DNA of 64,000 nucleotides from Microbacterium oxydans (GCF_026559675.1 NZ_CP092891.1:1426001-1490000), one strand, 5' to 3'; shown: positions 1-8,709, numbered from the stretch's first letter. Program-made: numbers and translations. Notes: generated by a model not told the origin, from the sequence alone.

Positions 1-751
1 TCGCGATCTCCTTGGCGCGCGGGACGCCGGCCTCGACCAGCCACTCGCCGACGGCGGGCCGTTCGATCCGGATGCCGCGACGACTCAGCGCCTCGATCGT
101 CATGTCGATGTGCGGGAGGCTCGGCAGGTGCTCGCCGACGTGCACGAGGTGCAGGCCGACGTCGAACCGGGGAGCGGCCAGGAGCAGGCCGGAGACGAAC
201 TGGCTCGATGCGGAGGCGTCGATCTCGACGCGGCCTCCGCGGATGCGGCCGTGGCCGCGGATGGTGAAGGGGAGCGCCCAGGTGCCCTCGTCGTCGATGT
301 CGACGCCGAGATCGCGGAGGGCGCTGATCAGCCCGCCCATCGGACGGTGCAGCGCCGTCTCGTGCGCGGTGAGGTGCACGTCGCGCTCCGCCAGGCCGGC
401 CAGCGGGGCGATGAAGCGCATCACGGTGCCGGCCTGACCGCAGTCGATCGTCGTGCCGCCGCGGAGCTTCGCGGGGGTGATCACGAGGTCGGGGCCGAAC
501 TCGTGACCGGCATCGACCTCCTCGATGCCGACGCCGAGAGCGCGCAGCGCATCGACCATGCGAGCGGAGTCGTCGGAGTGCAGCGGGGCGATCAGCCGGC
601 CGGGACCGTCGGCGATCGCCGCGATGATCAGCTCGCGATTGGTCAGCGATTTCGAACCGGGGATCGTGAGCTCCGCGTGCACGGGCACGTCGGTCGAGGG
701 CGCGGGATAGGCGCCCTGCACACGGGAGGGGGAATACCTGTCAGCGCTCAT
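1..751 (-). CDS. aroA: 3-phosphoshikimate 1-carboxyvinyltransferase (EPSP synthase), 5' part only
   Basis: Shikimate-pathway enzyme that moves the enolpyruvyl group of PEP onto shikimate 3-phosphate, in the cytosol. The gene runs off the left edge; about 250 N-terminal codons are visible. Read leftwards from 751, the protein begins MSADRYSPSRVQGAYPAP. It has PGSKSLTNRE at residues 31-40, the substrate-binding loop with its conserved Lys, and CGQAGTVMRF near 104-113, the family's GNAGTxxR-type loop. The ATG at 751 follows AAGGTGAG, and a TACTAA box lies at 763-768 on the same strand. It is divergent from the sigR-like gene. Mycobacteria and corynebacteria also keep aroA near sigH, which supports both calls. 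The C-terminal half cannot be judged. Confidence 0.93.
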   Translation of the reverse strand, partial: MSADRYSPSRVQGAYPAPSTDVPVHAELTIPGSKSLTNRELIIAAIADGPGRLIAPLHSDDSARMVDALRALGVGIEEVDAGHEFGPDLVITPAKLRGGTTIDCGQAGTVMRFIAPLAGLAERDVHLTAHETALHRPMGGLISALRDLGVDIDDEGTWALPFTIRGHGRIRGGRVEIDASASSQFVSGLLLAAPRFDVGLHLVHVGEHLPSLPHIDMTIEALSRRGIRIERPAVGEWLVEAGVPRAKEIA

Positions 752-821
752 CGGTTCTCACCTTAGTAAACGCGGGAAGCTTCGACGTGAAAGACGGGGC
801 TCCTGACCCGAAGGAGAGAGA

Positions 822-1484
822 ATGCCGGCGACGTTGGAGCGCGAGGTGATCGACATCCGCGGCCTAGACTGGCCGGTGATGGATGACACCGCAACCGCAG
901 ACACCGTCAGCGACCCTCGGCGCGAGTTCGAGGAGCAGGCGATCCCCTTCATGGATCAGCTCTACGCCGCTGCGATGCGTATGACGCGCAATCCGGCGGA
1001 CGCCGCCGATCTCGTGCAGGAGACCTTCGTGAAGGCGTACGGATCCTGGTCCACGTTCTCGCAGGGCACGAACCTCAAGGCGTGGCTGTACCGGATCCTC
1101 ACCAACACGTACATCAACATCTACCGCAAGCGGCAGCGCGAGCCGTTCCAGGGCACGATCGACGAGCTCGAGGACTGGCAGCTCGGCGGGGCGGAGTCCA
1201 CGACCGCGTCGCACAGCCGTTCGGCCGAGGCCGAGGCGATCGATCGGATGCCGGCCTCGGTCGTCAAGGACGCGCTGCAGGCCGTGCCGGAGGACTTCCG
1301 GCTCGCGGTGTACCTCGCCGATGTCGAGGGCTTCGCGTACCAGGAGATCGCCGACATCATGAAGACCCCCATCGGCACCGTGATGAGCCGCCTGCATCGT
1401 GGCAGGCGGATGCTGCGGGAGCTGCTGGCAGATTACGCCGCCGAGCGGGGCATCGCCGCGGCTGAGACGAGGAGCAAGAAATGA
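822..1484 (+). CDS. sigR: ECF-type redox-stress sigma factor, SigR/SigH family
   Basis: Group IV sigma factor; relatives direct the thiol-oxidative and heat stress regulons (thioredoxins, proteases). Of 220 residues, region 2 lies around 45-110 ([17 protein letters not shown]) and region 4 around 150-205, with the helix-turn-helix [21 protein letters not shown]. The 822 ATG follows AAGGAGAGAG, a strong ribosome-binding site. A second possible start (GTG 876 / ATG 879) lies just after an internal TAGACT box at 865-870 and would give a form about 19 residues shorter. The stop overlaps the next gene by ATGA, so it is translationally coupled to its zinc anti-sigma factor. That partner makes a SigR/SigH-type assignment secure; which stress it answers to is inference. 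Confidence 0.92.
   Translation: MPATLEREVIDIRGLDWPVMDDTATADTVSDPRREFEEQAIPFMDQLYAAAMRMTRNPADAADLVQETFVKAYGSWSTFSQGTNLKAWLYRILTNTYINIYRKRQREPFQGTIDELEDWQLGGAESTTASHSRSAEAEAIDRMPASVVKDALQAVPEDFRLAVYLADVEGFAYQEIADIMKTPIGTVMSRLHRGRRMLRELLADYAAERGIAAAETRSKK
865..870 (+). promoter_or_regulatory. candidate internal -10 box (TAGACT) for a shorter sigma factor
   Basis: TAGACT lies inside the sigma factor gene. GTG at 876 and ATG at 879 follow it in frame, 5 and 8 bases downstream. This matches the -10/start spacing seen at many other genes in the window and could give a leaderless mRNA for a shorter sigma isoform. Confidence 0.4.
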
Positions 1485-1726
1485 GCGACTGCGGCTGCGA
1501 CAAAGCCCGTTCGGATCTGGAGGAGTACCTCCGCAACGAGGTGTGCAAGACCGAGCACACGGAGATCCGCGAGCATCTCGAGCACTGCCCGTCCTGCCGT
1601 GACGAGGCCCTCGTGGCGACGACCCTCACCGAGGTCATCGCCCGCGCCTGCAAGGAGACCGCTCCCGAGGAGCTGCGCGACCAGGTCTTCGCGCGTCTGC
1701 GCGCCGTCCAGGCGACGCAGCACTGA
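1481..1726 (+). CDS. rsrA: zinc-binding anti-sigma factor, RsrA/RshA (ZAS) family
   Basis: Small cytosolic protein (81 residues) that in characterised relatives binds SigR/SigH when reduced and releases it when its zinc-site cysteines form disulfides. The ZAS signature H32-x3-C36-x2-C39 is intact (EHLEHCPSC). C6 sits the same distance before H32 as the fourth zinc ligand C11 does before H37 in Streptomyces RsrA. C4 and C22 are extra cysteines that could join a redox switch. It overlaps the sigma factor gene by four bases, the standard arrangement for 1:1 synthesis. Confidence 0.92.
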   Translation: MSDCGCDKARSDLEEYLRNEVCKTEHTEIREHLEHCPSCRDEALVATTLTEVIARACKETAPEELRDQVFARLRAVQATQH

Positions 1727-1746
1727 CCTTCGTCGGAGCCCGTCGG

Positions 1747-1752
1747 TAGGCT
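1747..1752 (+). promoter_or_regulatory. -10 box (TAGGCT) of the Eis-like gene, predicted leaderless
   Basis: TAGGCT is followed by exactly six bases (GGAGCG) and then the ATG at 1759. A transcript starting at the usual distance from the box would begin at or next to the start codon. Confidence 0.6.
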
Positions 1753-1758
1753 GGAGCG

Positions 1759-3060
1759 ATGAGCTTCCCCGACGCGCGCGACGTGCCCGCAGACACCACC
1801 TCGACGGAACGACTGGCCGCCTCCGGGCTCGACTATCGCGTCGTCGATCTGAGCGATGACGCGAGCGCCGTGCCGTTCCTGCGCGCGGTGGACCGGGGCT
1901 TCCTCGGAGCCGAGCCGAGCGAGGAGATCGTCGCGCAGGTCCGGAAGACGTTCGCCGCCCGCCGCAACATCGGCGTGTACGAGCAGAACGCACCGGCGGC
2001 CGCACGTCCCGTCGCGACCACCAACGGCTGGGTGACTCCGCTCACCCTCCCGGGCGGCGGCGAGATCGGAATGTGGGCGATCAGCGTCGTCACGGTCGCG
2101 GCGACGCACCGACGTCGCGGCATCGCCCGCGCGCTGCTCGAGGGCGAGCTGCGGGCTGCCGCATCCGCCGGCGTGCCCGTCGCGGGGCTCACGGTCTCCG
2201 AGGCGACCATCTACGGCCGCTACGGCTTCGGCTCCGCGATCCCCGTCGCTCGCCTCACGGTGGACACCCGCCGCGCGGGCTGGGGCGGGGCGACGCCCTC
2301 CGGTCGCCTCGAATACGTCGACCGCGCGACGCTCGCGGCAGACCTCGGCACCGTCCACGAACGAGCCCGGCTGCGCGCCTCCGGACAGATCCCCGGATGG
2401 CAGGGGCGCTGGGAGGGCTACGCGGGAGTGTCGCCCACCCCTGACCGGGACCAGGCCAGGGGAGTGCGCTACCTCGACGACGACGGGGTGCTGCGCGGCG
2501 TTCTGGCCTACACGGTCGGAGAGGCGAGTGGCACCTTCCGGTTCCGGATGGACGTCCGGCTGCTCGTCGCCGAGACCGTCGAGGCGCGGATCGCGCTCTG
2601 GCGCTTCGCGCTGCAGCACGATCTCGTCGACGAGGTGGTCGCCGACCTGCGACCGCTGGACGACCCGCTGCCGTGGCTGGTGCACGACACCCGAGGCGTG
2701 AAGCAGGAGGTGCATGACCACGGCTGGCTGCGGATCCTCGACCTCCCGACGGCGCTGTCGGCGCGGCGCTACTCGGCACCCCTCGACACGGTCCTCCGCG
2801 TCGAGGACTCCCTGGGCTTCGCCGCAGGAGACTGGCGACTCCGCGTCGACGACTCCGGTGTGGCCACGGTCGAGGAGGCGGCCGGCGCTGCGGTGGACAT
2901 CACTCTCGATGTGTCGGCGCTCTCCTCGCTGTACGCGGGCGGCGTGCGGGCCTCGACGCTGCACGGGGCGGGGCGCATCACGGCCGATGCCGCGGACGTG
3001 GAGGCGCTCGACCGCGCCCTGATCGCGTTCCCCGCACCCTCGCTGGACATCTGGTACTGA
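1759..3060 (+). CDS. Eis-like GNAT N-acetyltransferase with SCP2-like C-terminal domain
   Basis: Acetyl-CoA-dependent transferase of the Eis family (433 residues, close to the family length of about 400). The N-terminal GNAT domain has the acetyl-CoA loop in VTVAATHRRRGIARALLEGE near residues 112-131. A second GNAT-like domain fills the middle, and an SCP2-type lipid-binding fold occupies roughly 320-433. In Eis the free C-terminal carboxylate takes part in catalysis, and this protein ends exactly at the fold (...LDIWY). Mycobacterial Eis acetylates aminoglycosides and protein lysines; the substrate here is unknown. It has its own leaderless-type promoter although it lies just after the anti-sigma gene, and a terminator follows. 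Confidence 0.85.
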   Translation: MSFPDARDVPADTTSTERLAASGLDYRVVDLSDDASAVPFLRAVDRGFLGAEPSEEIVAQVRKTFAARRNIGVYEQNAPAAARPVATTNGWVTPLTLPGGGEIGMWAISVVTVAATHRRRGIARALLEGELRAAASAGVPVAGLTVSEATIYGRYGFGSAIPVARLTVDTRRAGWGGATPSGRLEYVDRATLAADLGTVHERARLRASGQIPGWQGRWEGYAGVSPTPDRDQARGVRYLDDDGVLRGVLAYTVGEASGTFRFRMDVRLLVAETVEARIALWRFALQHDLVDEVVADLRPLDDPLPWLVHDTRGVKQEVHDHGWLRILDLPTALSARRYSAPLDTVLRVEDSLGFAAGDWRLRVDDSGVATVEEAAGAAVDITLDVSALSSLYAGGVRASTLHGAGRITADAADVEALDRALIAFPAPSLDIWY

Positions 3061-3108
3061 GCGGTCGGTGCCCGCCGCGCGTCGGCGACCACGCACGTCC
3101 GACGAAAC

Positions 3109-3136
3109 GCAGCCTCGCGCCTCTGCGCGGGGCTGC
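3109..3136 (+). terminator. intrinsic terminator after the Eis-like gene
   Basis: A 12-base stem (3109-3120 with 3125-3136, one G-T pair) closes a CTCT loop, followed by TTTC. It separates the Eis-like gene from the sugar-transport locus. Confidence 0.7.
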
Positions 3137-3156
3137 TTTCGTGTGCGCATCAAATA

Positions 3157-3194
3157 ACTAGAAACCTCTTTACTAGAAAGAGCCTTTACTATAA
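3157..3194 (+). promoter_or_regulatory. AT-rich operator/promoter region of the sugar-transport operon
   Basis: ACTAGAAA occurs at 3157-3164 and again at 3172-3179, and a related ACTATAA follows at 3188-3194, so the period is 15-16 bases. The middle copy lies in the inverted repeat CTCTTT-ACTAG-AAAGAG (3166-3182). The block is strikingly AT-rich for this DNA and sits about 70 bases before the importer's lipoprotein gene. The operon encodes a ROK repressor (8710-9849), the natural candidate to bind here; TACTAT or TATAAC could be the -10. The ROK assignment is inference. Confidence 0.55.
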
Positions 3195-3265
3195 CCTCGC
3201 CTTCAGAGCGGACGCCTGTCCGCCCTGCTCGACTTCCGCAATGAAGCTCTTGAGACGAGGTTCCC

Positions 3266-4930
3266 ATGCACGACAACCGCTGGAGGAAGACCCTTCCTCT
3301 CGTCGCCGGTGCCGCAGCACTCGCCCTGGCATTGGCCGGCTGCACACCCGGTGGCAGCTCATCCGGTGGTGATCGCCCGCTCCGCATGTGGTCAGGGTCG
3401 ATGACTCCGATCACGAACAACTTCAACCCGTTCGCGGTCGACACGGCGACGCACATGACCTTCGGGGCCATCTACGAGCCGCTGTTCTTCTTCAACCAGC
3501 TCTCGGATGAGGCCCCCGTCGGGATGCTCGGCGACTCGTACGCGTTCAACGAGGACGGGACGGTGCTGACGATCACGATCAAGCCCGACCTGAAGTGGAG
3601 CGACGGCGAGGACCTCACGGCCGAAGACGTCGCGTTCAGCCTCGGCTACGGCTCGAACCTCGATCCCGACATGGTCTCCGCGGACGCGACCGACGACACC
3701 ACCGTCGTCGTCACCTACTCCTCGGCCAAGTTCACGGCCACGTCGCTGATCCTCGGCTCCACCTGGATCATCCCGAAGCACATCTGGTCCGAGATCGACG
3801 ACTACATGACGGAGACGAACCCGAAGCCCATCGGCTCCGGACCGTACACGCTCAAGTCGTTCACCGACGCCGCGTACACCCTGGAGGCGAACCCGCTCTT
3901 CCGCGACGGCGCGCCGGAGATCAAGGAGGTGCAGGACATCGGCATCGACTCCAACCAGTCCTCCGAGGACCTGCTGAAGACCGGCAAGCTCGACTGGGTC
4001 GGCCAGTTCATCGCGAACCCCGACGGCGTCACGGCCAACGGGAAGATCAGCACGATGAACCAGCAGCAGGACCCGACCGTGATCATGACGTGCTCCGACA
4101 CCTCGATGGGGTGCGCGGGCGCGCAGACCGACCCGGCCGTCCGTCAGGCCCTCAACGTCGCGATCGACCGCAGCGCCATCAGCAGCAAGGCGTTCGCCGG
4201 TCTCTCCGGCGAGGCCTCGCCCAGCTTCGCGCTGCTGCCGCGGGACGAGAAGTGGCTGAGCGACGAGTCGCTGGCGGTCAGCCCGCAGTCCGCGGACGCC
4301 GCGTCCGCGGAGGGCATCCTCGAAGCCGCCGGCTACACCAAGGGCGATGACGGCTTCTACGGCAAGGACGGCACGGCCATCGAGCTCGACCTGTTCTCGC
4401 CCGACGGCTGGACCGACTACAACGACGCGGCCAAGCTCATCAGCGCACAGGCGGCGAAGGCCGGCATCCGCGTCAACGCACGGACGGTGTCCGAGGCCGA
4501 GTACTGGACGCCGATCTCGACCGGTGAGTTCCAGCTCGCGCTCTACGGCATCACGCAGTCGCTGGTGGCCGATCCCTACTCCAACTACGACCAGTACTTC
4601 ACCACGACGGCGAGTGCGAAGGTCGGTGCGGAGCCCACCAAGGGGCAGAACTACGCGCGGTACACGAACCCGATCGTCGATGACGCCGTGAAGAAGGCGG
4701 GCGCGACGCAGGACGAGGCGATCAAGAAGCAGGCGTATGCGACGGTGCAGACCGAGATCGCCCGCGACCTGCCGTACATCCCGGTGGTCCTGAACGCGTC
4801 CCAGTCGTTCTTCAACACGGCGGACTTCACCGGCTGGCCCAGCGAGGACGACATGTACGCGGCTCCGCTGCCGTACCTGTCGACCGCATCGGCGGTCATC
4901 CTCACCCACCTGCGCCCCGTGAAGAAGTAA
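3266..4930 (+). CDS. ABC transporter substrate-binding lipoprotein, SBP_bac_5 (DppA/OppA) family
   Basis: Extracytoplasmic solute-binding protein (554 residues), lipid-anchored outside the membrane, that captures substrate for the permeases encoded next. The N-terminus has basic residues, a hydrophobic stretch and the lipobox LALAGC (Cys about residue 26). The body shows the family pattern, including WSDGEDLTAEDVAFSL near 112-127 and PAVRQALNVAIDRSAI near 291-306. The family binds peptides, nickel and also oligosaccharides such as chitobiose or cellobiose. The linked GH4 glycosidase and sugar kinase make an oligosaccharide more likely than a peptide; that is inference. It is first in an eight-gene run and lies behind a repeat-rich operator. 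Confidence 0.9.
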   Translation: MHDNRWRKTLPLVAGAAALALALAGCTPGGSSSGGDRPLRMWSGSMTPITNNFNPFAVDTATHMTFGAIYEPLFFFNQLSDEAPVGMLGDSYAFNEDGTVLTITIKPDLKWSDGEDLTAEDVAFSLGYGSNLDPDMVSADATDDTTVVVTYSSAKFTATSLILGSTWIIPKHIWSEIDDYMTETNPKPIGSGPYTLKSFTDAAYTLEANPLFRDGAPEIKEVQDIGIDSNQSSEDLLKTGKLDWVGQFIANPDGVTANGKISTMNQQQDPTVIMTCSDTSMGCAGAQTDPAVRQALNVAIDRSAISSKAFAGLSGEASPSFALLPRDEKWLSDESLAVSPQSADAASAEGILEAAGYTKGDDGFYGKDGTAIELDLFSPDGWTDYNDAAKLISAQAAKAGIRVNARTVSEAEYWTPISTGEFQLALYGITQSLVADPYSNYDQYFTTTASAKVGAEPTKGQNYARYTNPIVDDAVKKAGATQDEAIKKQAYATVQTEIARDLPYIPVVLNASQSFFNTADFTGWPSEDDMYAAPLPYLSTASAVILTHLRPVKK

Positions 4931-4970
4931 GGCCGGCACCCATGGTTCGATCCAGCGAGAGGAGAGGCTC

Positions 4971-5975
4971 GTGAAGTTCTGGATGCGCCGCGTCGCGTTC
5001 TACATCATCACGCTGTGGGCCGCGATCTCCCTCAACTTCCTGCTCCCGCGTCTGCTTCCGGGCGACCCCGCCGCGATCATGCTGGGCAAGCTCCGGCGTG
5101 CGAACGGAGGCAGGCCGCTGTCCGAGGAGACGATCAAGGCGATCACCTCGATCCTCGGAGCGGAGAAGGGATCGACACTGTGGGATCAGTACCTCGCCTA
5201 CTGGGGCCGGTTGCTGCACGGTGATCTCGGGGTCTCCTCGACCCGATACCCGGCCCCGGTGGGCGAGCTCATCGCCGCAGCTCTGCCGTGGACGGTGACG
5301 CTCGTCGGAGCAGCCACCATCATCTCGTTCGTCCTCGGGATCATCGCCGGCGCGTGGGTCGGCTGGTTCCGGGGCACGTGGGTCGACCAGCTCGTGCCGG
5401 TCACCACGTTCCTCCAGTCGATCCCGTACTTCTGGCTCGCGCTCGTGCTGGTCGCGGTGTTCTCCGTGCAGTTGGGGTTGTTGCCCATCATCGGCGGGTA
5501 CGACGTGTTCGAGTTCCCGGCAGGGCCGGAGTGGACGCCCGCGTTCTTCGCCAGCGCGTTCGTGCATGCCCTGCTGCCTGCCGCGACGATCGTGATCTCA
5601 TCGGTCGGCGGGTGGCTGCTGGGGATGCGGAACATGATGGTGCAGACGATGGCGGAGGACTACGTGCTCACCGCCGAGGCCAAAGGGCTCCGTCCCTCCC
5701 GCATCCGCACGGCCTACGCGGCGCGCAACGCATCGATCCCCAGCCTCGCCGGCTTCGGGATCGCGCTCGGCTTCGTGGTGGCGGGCTCGATCGTGACGGA
5801 GCAGGTGTTCAGCTACCCGGGTCTCGGCAAGCTCATGATCCAGTCCGTCCAGGGCCTCGACTACGCCCTGATGCAGGGGGTGTTCCTCGTCATCACGCTC
5901 ACCGTGCTGGCAGCCAACTTCCTCATCGACCTTCTCTATGGCTTCATCGACCCGAGGGTGCGCCGCGATGGCTGA
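4971..5975 (+). CDS. ABC transporter permease, DppB family
   Basis: Inner-membrane permease (334 residues) forming half of the translocation channel. It opens with the short basic start and first membrane helix typical of DppB (FYIITLWAAISLNFLLPRLL), then the LLPGDPA motif. The C-terminal half holds the binding-protein-dependent transport domain with its coupling-loop region, EAKGLRPSRIRTAYAARNA near 234-252. The GTG start follows GAGAGGAGAG. The gene begins 40 bases after the binding-protein gene and overlaps the next permease by eight bases. Confidence 0.92.
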   Translation: MKFWMRRVAFYIITLWAAISLNFLLPRLLPGDPAAIMLGKLRRANGGRPLSEETIKAITSILGAEKGSTLWDQYLAYWGRLLHGDLGVSSTRYPAPVGELIAAALPWTVTLVGAATIISFVLGIIAGAWVGWFRGTWVDQLVPVTTFLQSIPYFWLALVLVAVFSVQLGLLPIIGGYDVFEFPAGPEWTPAFFASAFVHALLPAATIVISSVGGWLLGMRNMMVQTMAEDYVLTAEAKGLRPSRIRTAYAARNASIPSLAGFGIALGFVVAGSIVTEQVFSYPGLGKLMIQSVQGLDYALMQGVFLVITLTVLAANFLIDLLYGFIDPRVRRDG

Positions 5976-6960
5976 TCTGATCGTCTCTCCGTCCGAGTCC
6001 ACGCACGCGGTGGCCGTCGCCAGGACGGCGCGTCTGCGCGGTGGATTCCCGCGTCTGTCCGGGAAGCTGCTCACCGGCCTGATCCTGTTGAGCGCGATCG
6101 TGCTCTTCGGACTGATCGGACCGCTGCTGCTCGGCGACCCCCGCGATGCGAGCTTCGAGCCGCTGCTGCCGCCGGGGCCCGACCACCTGCTCGGCACGAC
6201 CAAGCTCGGCTTCGATGTGCTCTCCCAGGTCGCGACCGGGACGCAGGGCTCGCTGTTCGTCGGCGCGGTCGCCGGTGTCGTGGCACTGTTCCTGGCTCTG
6301 GTGTTCGGCGTCCTCGCCGGTTACTTCGGGGGCGCCCTCGACGAGACGCTGATGCTGGCCACGAACATCATGCTCGTGATCCCCGGCCTGCCCCTCGTGA
6401 TGGTGATCGCGGCCTATGTGCAGCACACGGAGGGGCTCGGCGACCTCGCTCGCAGCTCCCTGCTCGTGGCGCTCGTGCTCGGCATCACCGGCTGGGCGGG
6501 TTCCGCCGTGGTGCTCCGTGGGACCGCCCGGTCCCTGCGCACCAGGGACTACGTCGCGGCGTCCGTCGTCGCGGGGGAGCGTCCGCTGCGGGTCATCTTC
6601 GTCGAGATCCTCCCGAACCTCGTGCCGCTGCTCGCGGCTCAGCTGATCTTCGGCGTGATCTTCGCCGTGCTCGGTGAAGCGGGGCTCTCCTACCTGGGAC
6701 TCGGCCCGACCGGTTCCATCACGCTCGGCACCGTGCTGAACGATGCGCAGACCGGGCAGGCCGTCGGCAGCGGTGCCTGGTGGTGGTTCGTGCCTCCCGG
6801 CCTGATCATCGCCCTCATCGGGACCGCGCTGTCTCTGATCAACTTCGCGATCGACGAGATCGTGAATCCGAAGCTGCGCCTGGCACCGGTGGCCGCTCGA
6901 CGGCAGCGCCGTGCGCGCCGTGCCGGCCGCGGTGTCGGGGGAGAGGGAGCGGTCGCATGA
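5968..6960 (+). CDS. ABC transporter permease, DppC family
   Basis: Second channel subunit (330 residues from the ATG at 5968). An upstream in-frame start at 5938 would intrude 38 bases into the previous gene, while 5968 gives a compact eight-base overlap. It has the N-terminal region of OppC type, GTTKLGFDVLSQVATGTQG near 74-92, the conserved interface loop RTRDYVAASVVAGERPLRVI, and a C-terminal AGLSYLGLG segment characteristic of DppC proteins. It forms a heterodimer with the upstream permease. The 3' end overlaps the first ATPase gene by ATGA. Confidence 0.92.
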   Translation: MADLIVSPSESTHAVAVARTARLRGGFPRLSGKLLTGLILLSAIVLFGLIGPLLLGDPRDASFEPLLPPGPDHLLGTTKLGFDVLSQVATGTQGSLFVGAVAGVVALFLALVFGVLAGYFGGALDETLMLATNIMLVIPGLPLVMVIAAYVQHTEGLGDLARSSLLVALVLGITGWAGSAVVLRGTARSLRTRDYVAASVVAGERPLRVIFVEILPNLVPLLAAQLIFGVIFAVLGEAGLSYLGLGPTGSITLGTVLNDAQTGQAVGSGAWWWFVPPGLIIALIGTALSLINFAIDEIVNPKLRLAPVAARRQRRARRAGRGVGGEGAVA

Positions 6961-7814
6961 CCGAGAAGACGGCAGTGCTGACGGCGCGGAATGTGTCGAT
7001 CGAGTATGAGGTGGATCCGCCGGTGCGGGCGGTGCGGGATGTGTCGTTGACGTTGAATCGTGGGGAGATTCTGGGGTTGGCGGGGGAGTCGGGGTGTGGG
7101 AAGACGACTCTGGCGTATGGGATGAACCGGTTGTTGAAGGCTCCGGCGTTGATGACGGGTGGGGAGATCGTGTTCCATGACCGGAATGGTCAGGACATCG
7201 ACATCGTGGGTCTGGATGGGGAGGGTTTGCGGGCGTTCCGGTGGGACAAGATCTCGATGGTGTTCCAGGGGGCGATGAACTCGTTGAACCCGGTGATCAG
7301 TGTCAAGGCGCAGATCTTCGACATCTTCGACACGCACCGCCCGGGCATGAGCAAGAAGGCGAAGACGGCGCGGGCGGAGGAGTTGCTGACGCTGGTGGGG
7401 GTGGACCCGAATCGTCTGTCGAGTTTCCCGCATGAGTTGTCGGGTGGGATGCGGCAGCGGATGATGATCGCGATGGCTCTGGCGTTGGATCCGCAGGTGA
7501 TGATCATGGATGAGCCGACGACGGCGTTGGATGTGGTGGTGCAGCGGGGCATCATCCGGGAGATCATGCGGTTGCGGGAGAAGTTGGGGTTCGCGGTGAT
7601 CTTCATCACGCATGATTTGCCGATGTTGATCGAGATCAGTGATCGGATCGCGATCATGTTGCAGGGGCAGATCGTGGAGGAGGGCACGGCGGAGGAGATC
7701 TACCGGTCTCCGCAGCACGAGTACACGCGGCGGTTGTTGTCGAGTTTCCCGTCGTTGAAGGGGGAGCGGGGCGACTTCGTGCGTACCGGTGTGAGCCAGG
7801 AGGGCGTCCGATGA
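6957..7814 (+). CDS. ABC transporter ATP-binding protein, DppD/OppD family
   Basis: Cytoplasmic ATPase (285 residues from the ATG at 6957, which overlaps the permease stop). Walker A is GESGCGKTT, the signature is LSGGMRQRM and Walker B is [12 protein letters not shown], followed by the H-loop ITHD. The C-terminus has the SPQHEYTRRLL extension of oligopeptide-type ATPases. Codon use is unlike the neighbours: I count about 20 TTG leucine codons, against only one or two in each adjacent permease gene, with many GTG, GGG, CAT and GAT codons. The + strand is therefore very G+T rich here. The protein itself looks normal. Confidence 0.93.
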   Translation: MTEKTAVLTARNVSIEYEVDPPVRAVRDVSLTLNRGEILGLAGESGCGKTTLAYGMNRLLKAPALMTGGEIVFHDRNGQDIDIVGLDGEGLRAFRWDKISMVFQGAMNSLNPVISVKAQIFDIFDTHRPGMSKKAKTARAEELLTLVGVDPNRLSSFPHELSGGMRQRMMIAMALALDPQVMIMDEPTTALDVVVQRGIIREIMRLREKLGFAVIFITHDLPMLIEISDRIAIMLQGQIVEEGTAEEIYRSPQHEYTRRLLSSFPSLKGERGDFVRTGVSQEGVR

Positions 7815-8686
7815 ACGCGAACACCACGACCGGGGCCAACGCGACGCCGGGGACGGCGCGGTTGGAGGCGCGGAATCTGGTGAAGGATTTCCATCTGCGT
7901 TCCGGTTTCCGCACCAGTGTCCTGCATGCGGTGAAGGATGTGTCGTTCACGATCGAGGCGGGGAAGACGGTCGCGTTGGTGGGGGAGTCGGGGTCGGGGA
8001 AGTCGACGATCGCGCGGATGTTGATGAAGTTGGAGACCCCGACCAGTGGGGAGATCCTGTTGGACGGGAAGGCGTCCGGGGTGCGGGGGCGGGCGTTGGA
8101 GGCGTATCGCGCGGATGTGCAGATGGTGTTCCAGGACCCGTTCGCGTCGTTGAACCCGTTCCACACGATCGTGCATCACCTGGAGCGTCCGATCCGTCTG
8201 CACCACCCGGAGCTGTCGCGTGCCCAGGTGCGTGAGCGTGCGATCGAGTTGCTGGAGCGGGTGCGGTTGAGTCCGGGGGAGTCGTTCGCGGAGCGGCGCC
8301 CGCACGAGTTGTCGGGCGGGCAGCGGCAGCGTGTCGCGATCGCCCGGGCCCTCGCGCCGGGGGCACGGTTCATCGTCGCCGACGAACCGGTATCGATGTT
8401 GGACGTGTCGATCCGGTTGGGGGTGTTGAACCTGCTCGCGGACCTGCAACGCGAGGAGAACCTGGGCGTGTTGTACATCACGCATGATCTGGCCACGGCC
8501 CGGCATTTCTCCGATGAGATCATGGTGCTCTACAAGGGCGATGTCGTGGAGCGGGGTCCCGCGGACGAGGTCATCCTGAACCCGCAACACGAGTACACCA
8601 AGACCCTCCTCGGCGCCGCCCCGGAACCCGACAACCTCGGCCGCCTCCGCGACGAAGTCCGCAACGAACTCGGCCTCACCCACTGA
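7811..8686 (+). CDS. ABC transporter ATP-binding protein, DppF/OppF family
   Basis: Second ATPase of the importer (291 residues), overlapping the first by ATGA. Walker A is GESGSGKST, the signature is LSGGQRQRV, Walker B is FIVADEPVSMLD, and the C-terminus carries [11 protein letters not shown]. The TTG/GTG-rich codon pattern of the preceding gene continues to about 8480 (some 14 TTG codons), then switches abruptly to the C-ending codons of the rest of the window for the last 200 bases. The break inside one intact gene suggests mosaic origin by recombination or gene conversion. Confidence 0.93.
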   Translation: MNANTTTGANATPGTARLEARNLVKDFHLRSGFRTSVLHAVKDVSFTIEAGKTVALVGESGSGKSTIARMLMKLETPTSGEILLDGKASGVRGRALEAYRADVQMVFQDPFASLNPFHTIVHHLERPIRLHHPELSRAQVRERAIELLERVRLSPGESFAERRPHELSGGQRQRVAIARALAPGARFIVADEPVSMLDVSIRLGVLNLLADLQREENLGVLYITHDLATARHFSDEIMVLYKGDVVERGPADEVILNPQHEYTKTLLGAAPEPDNLGRLRDEVRNELGLTH

Positions 8687-8709
8687 CCGGCCGCGGAAGG
8701 AACACCTCC

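Noticed and set aside
771..800. A GGGAAG upstream of the sigma factor as a possible self-activated SigR promoter
   Set aside because: The GTT expected 18 bases after GGAAT is not present, so autoregulation from this site is not supported.
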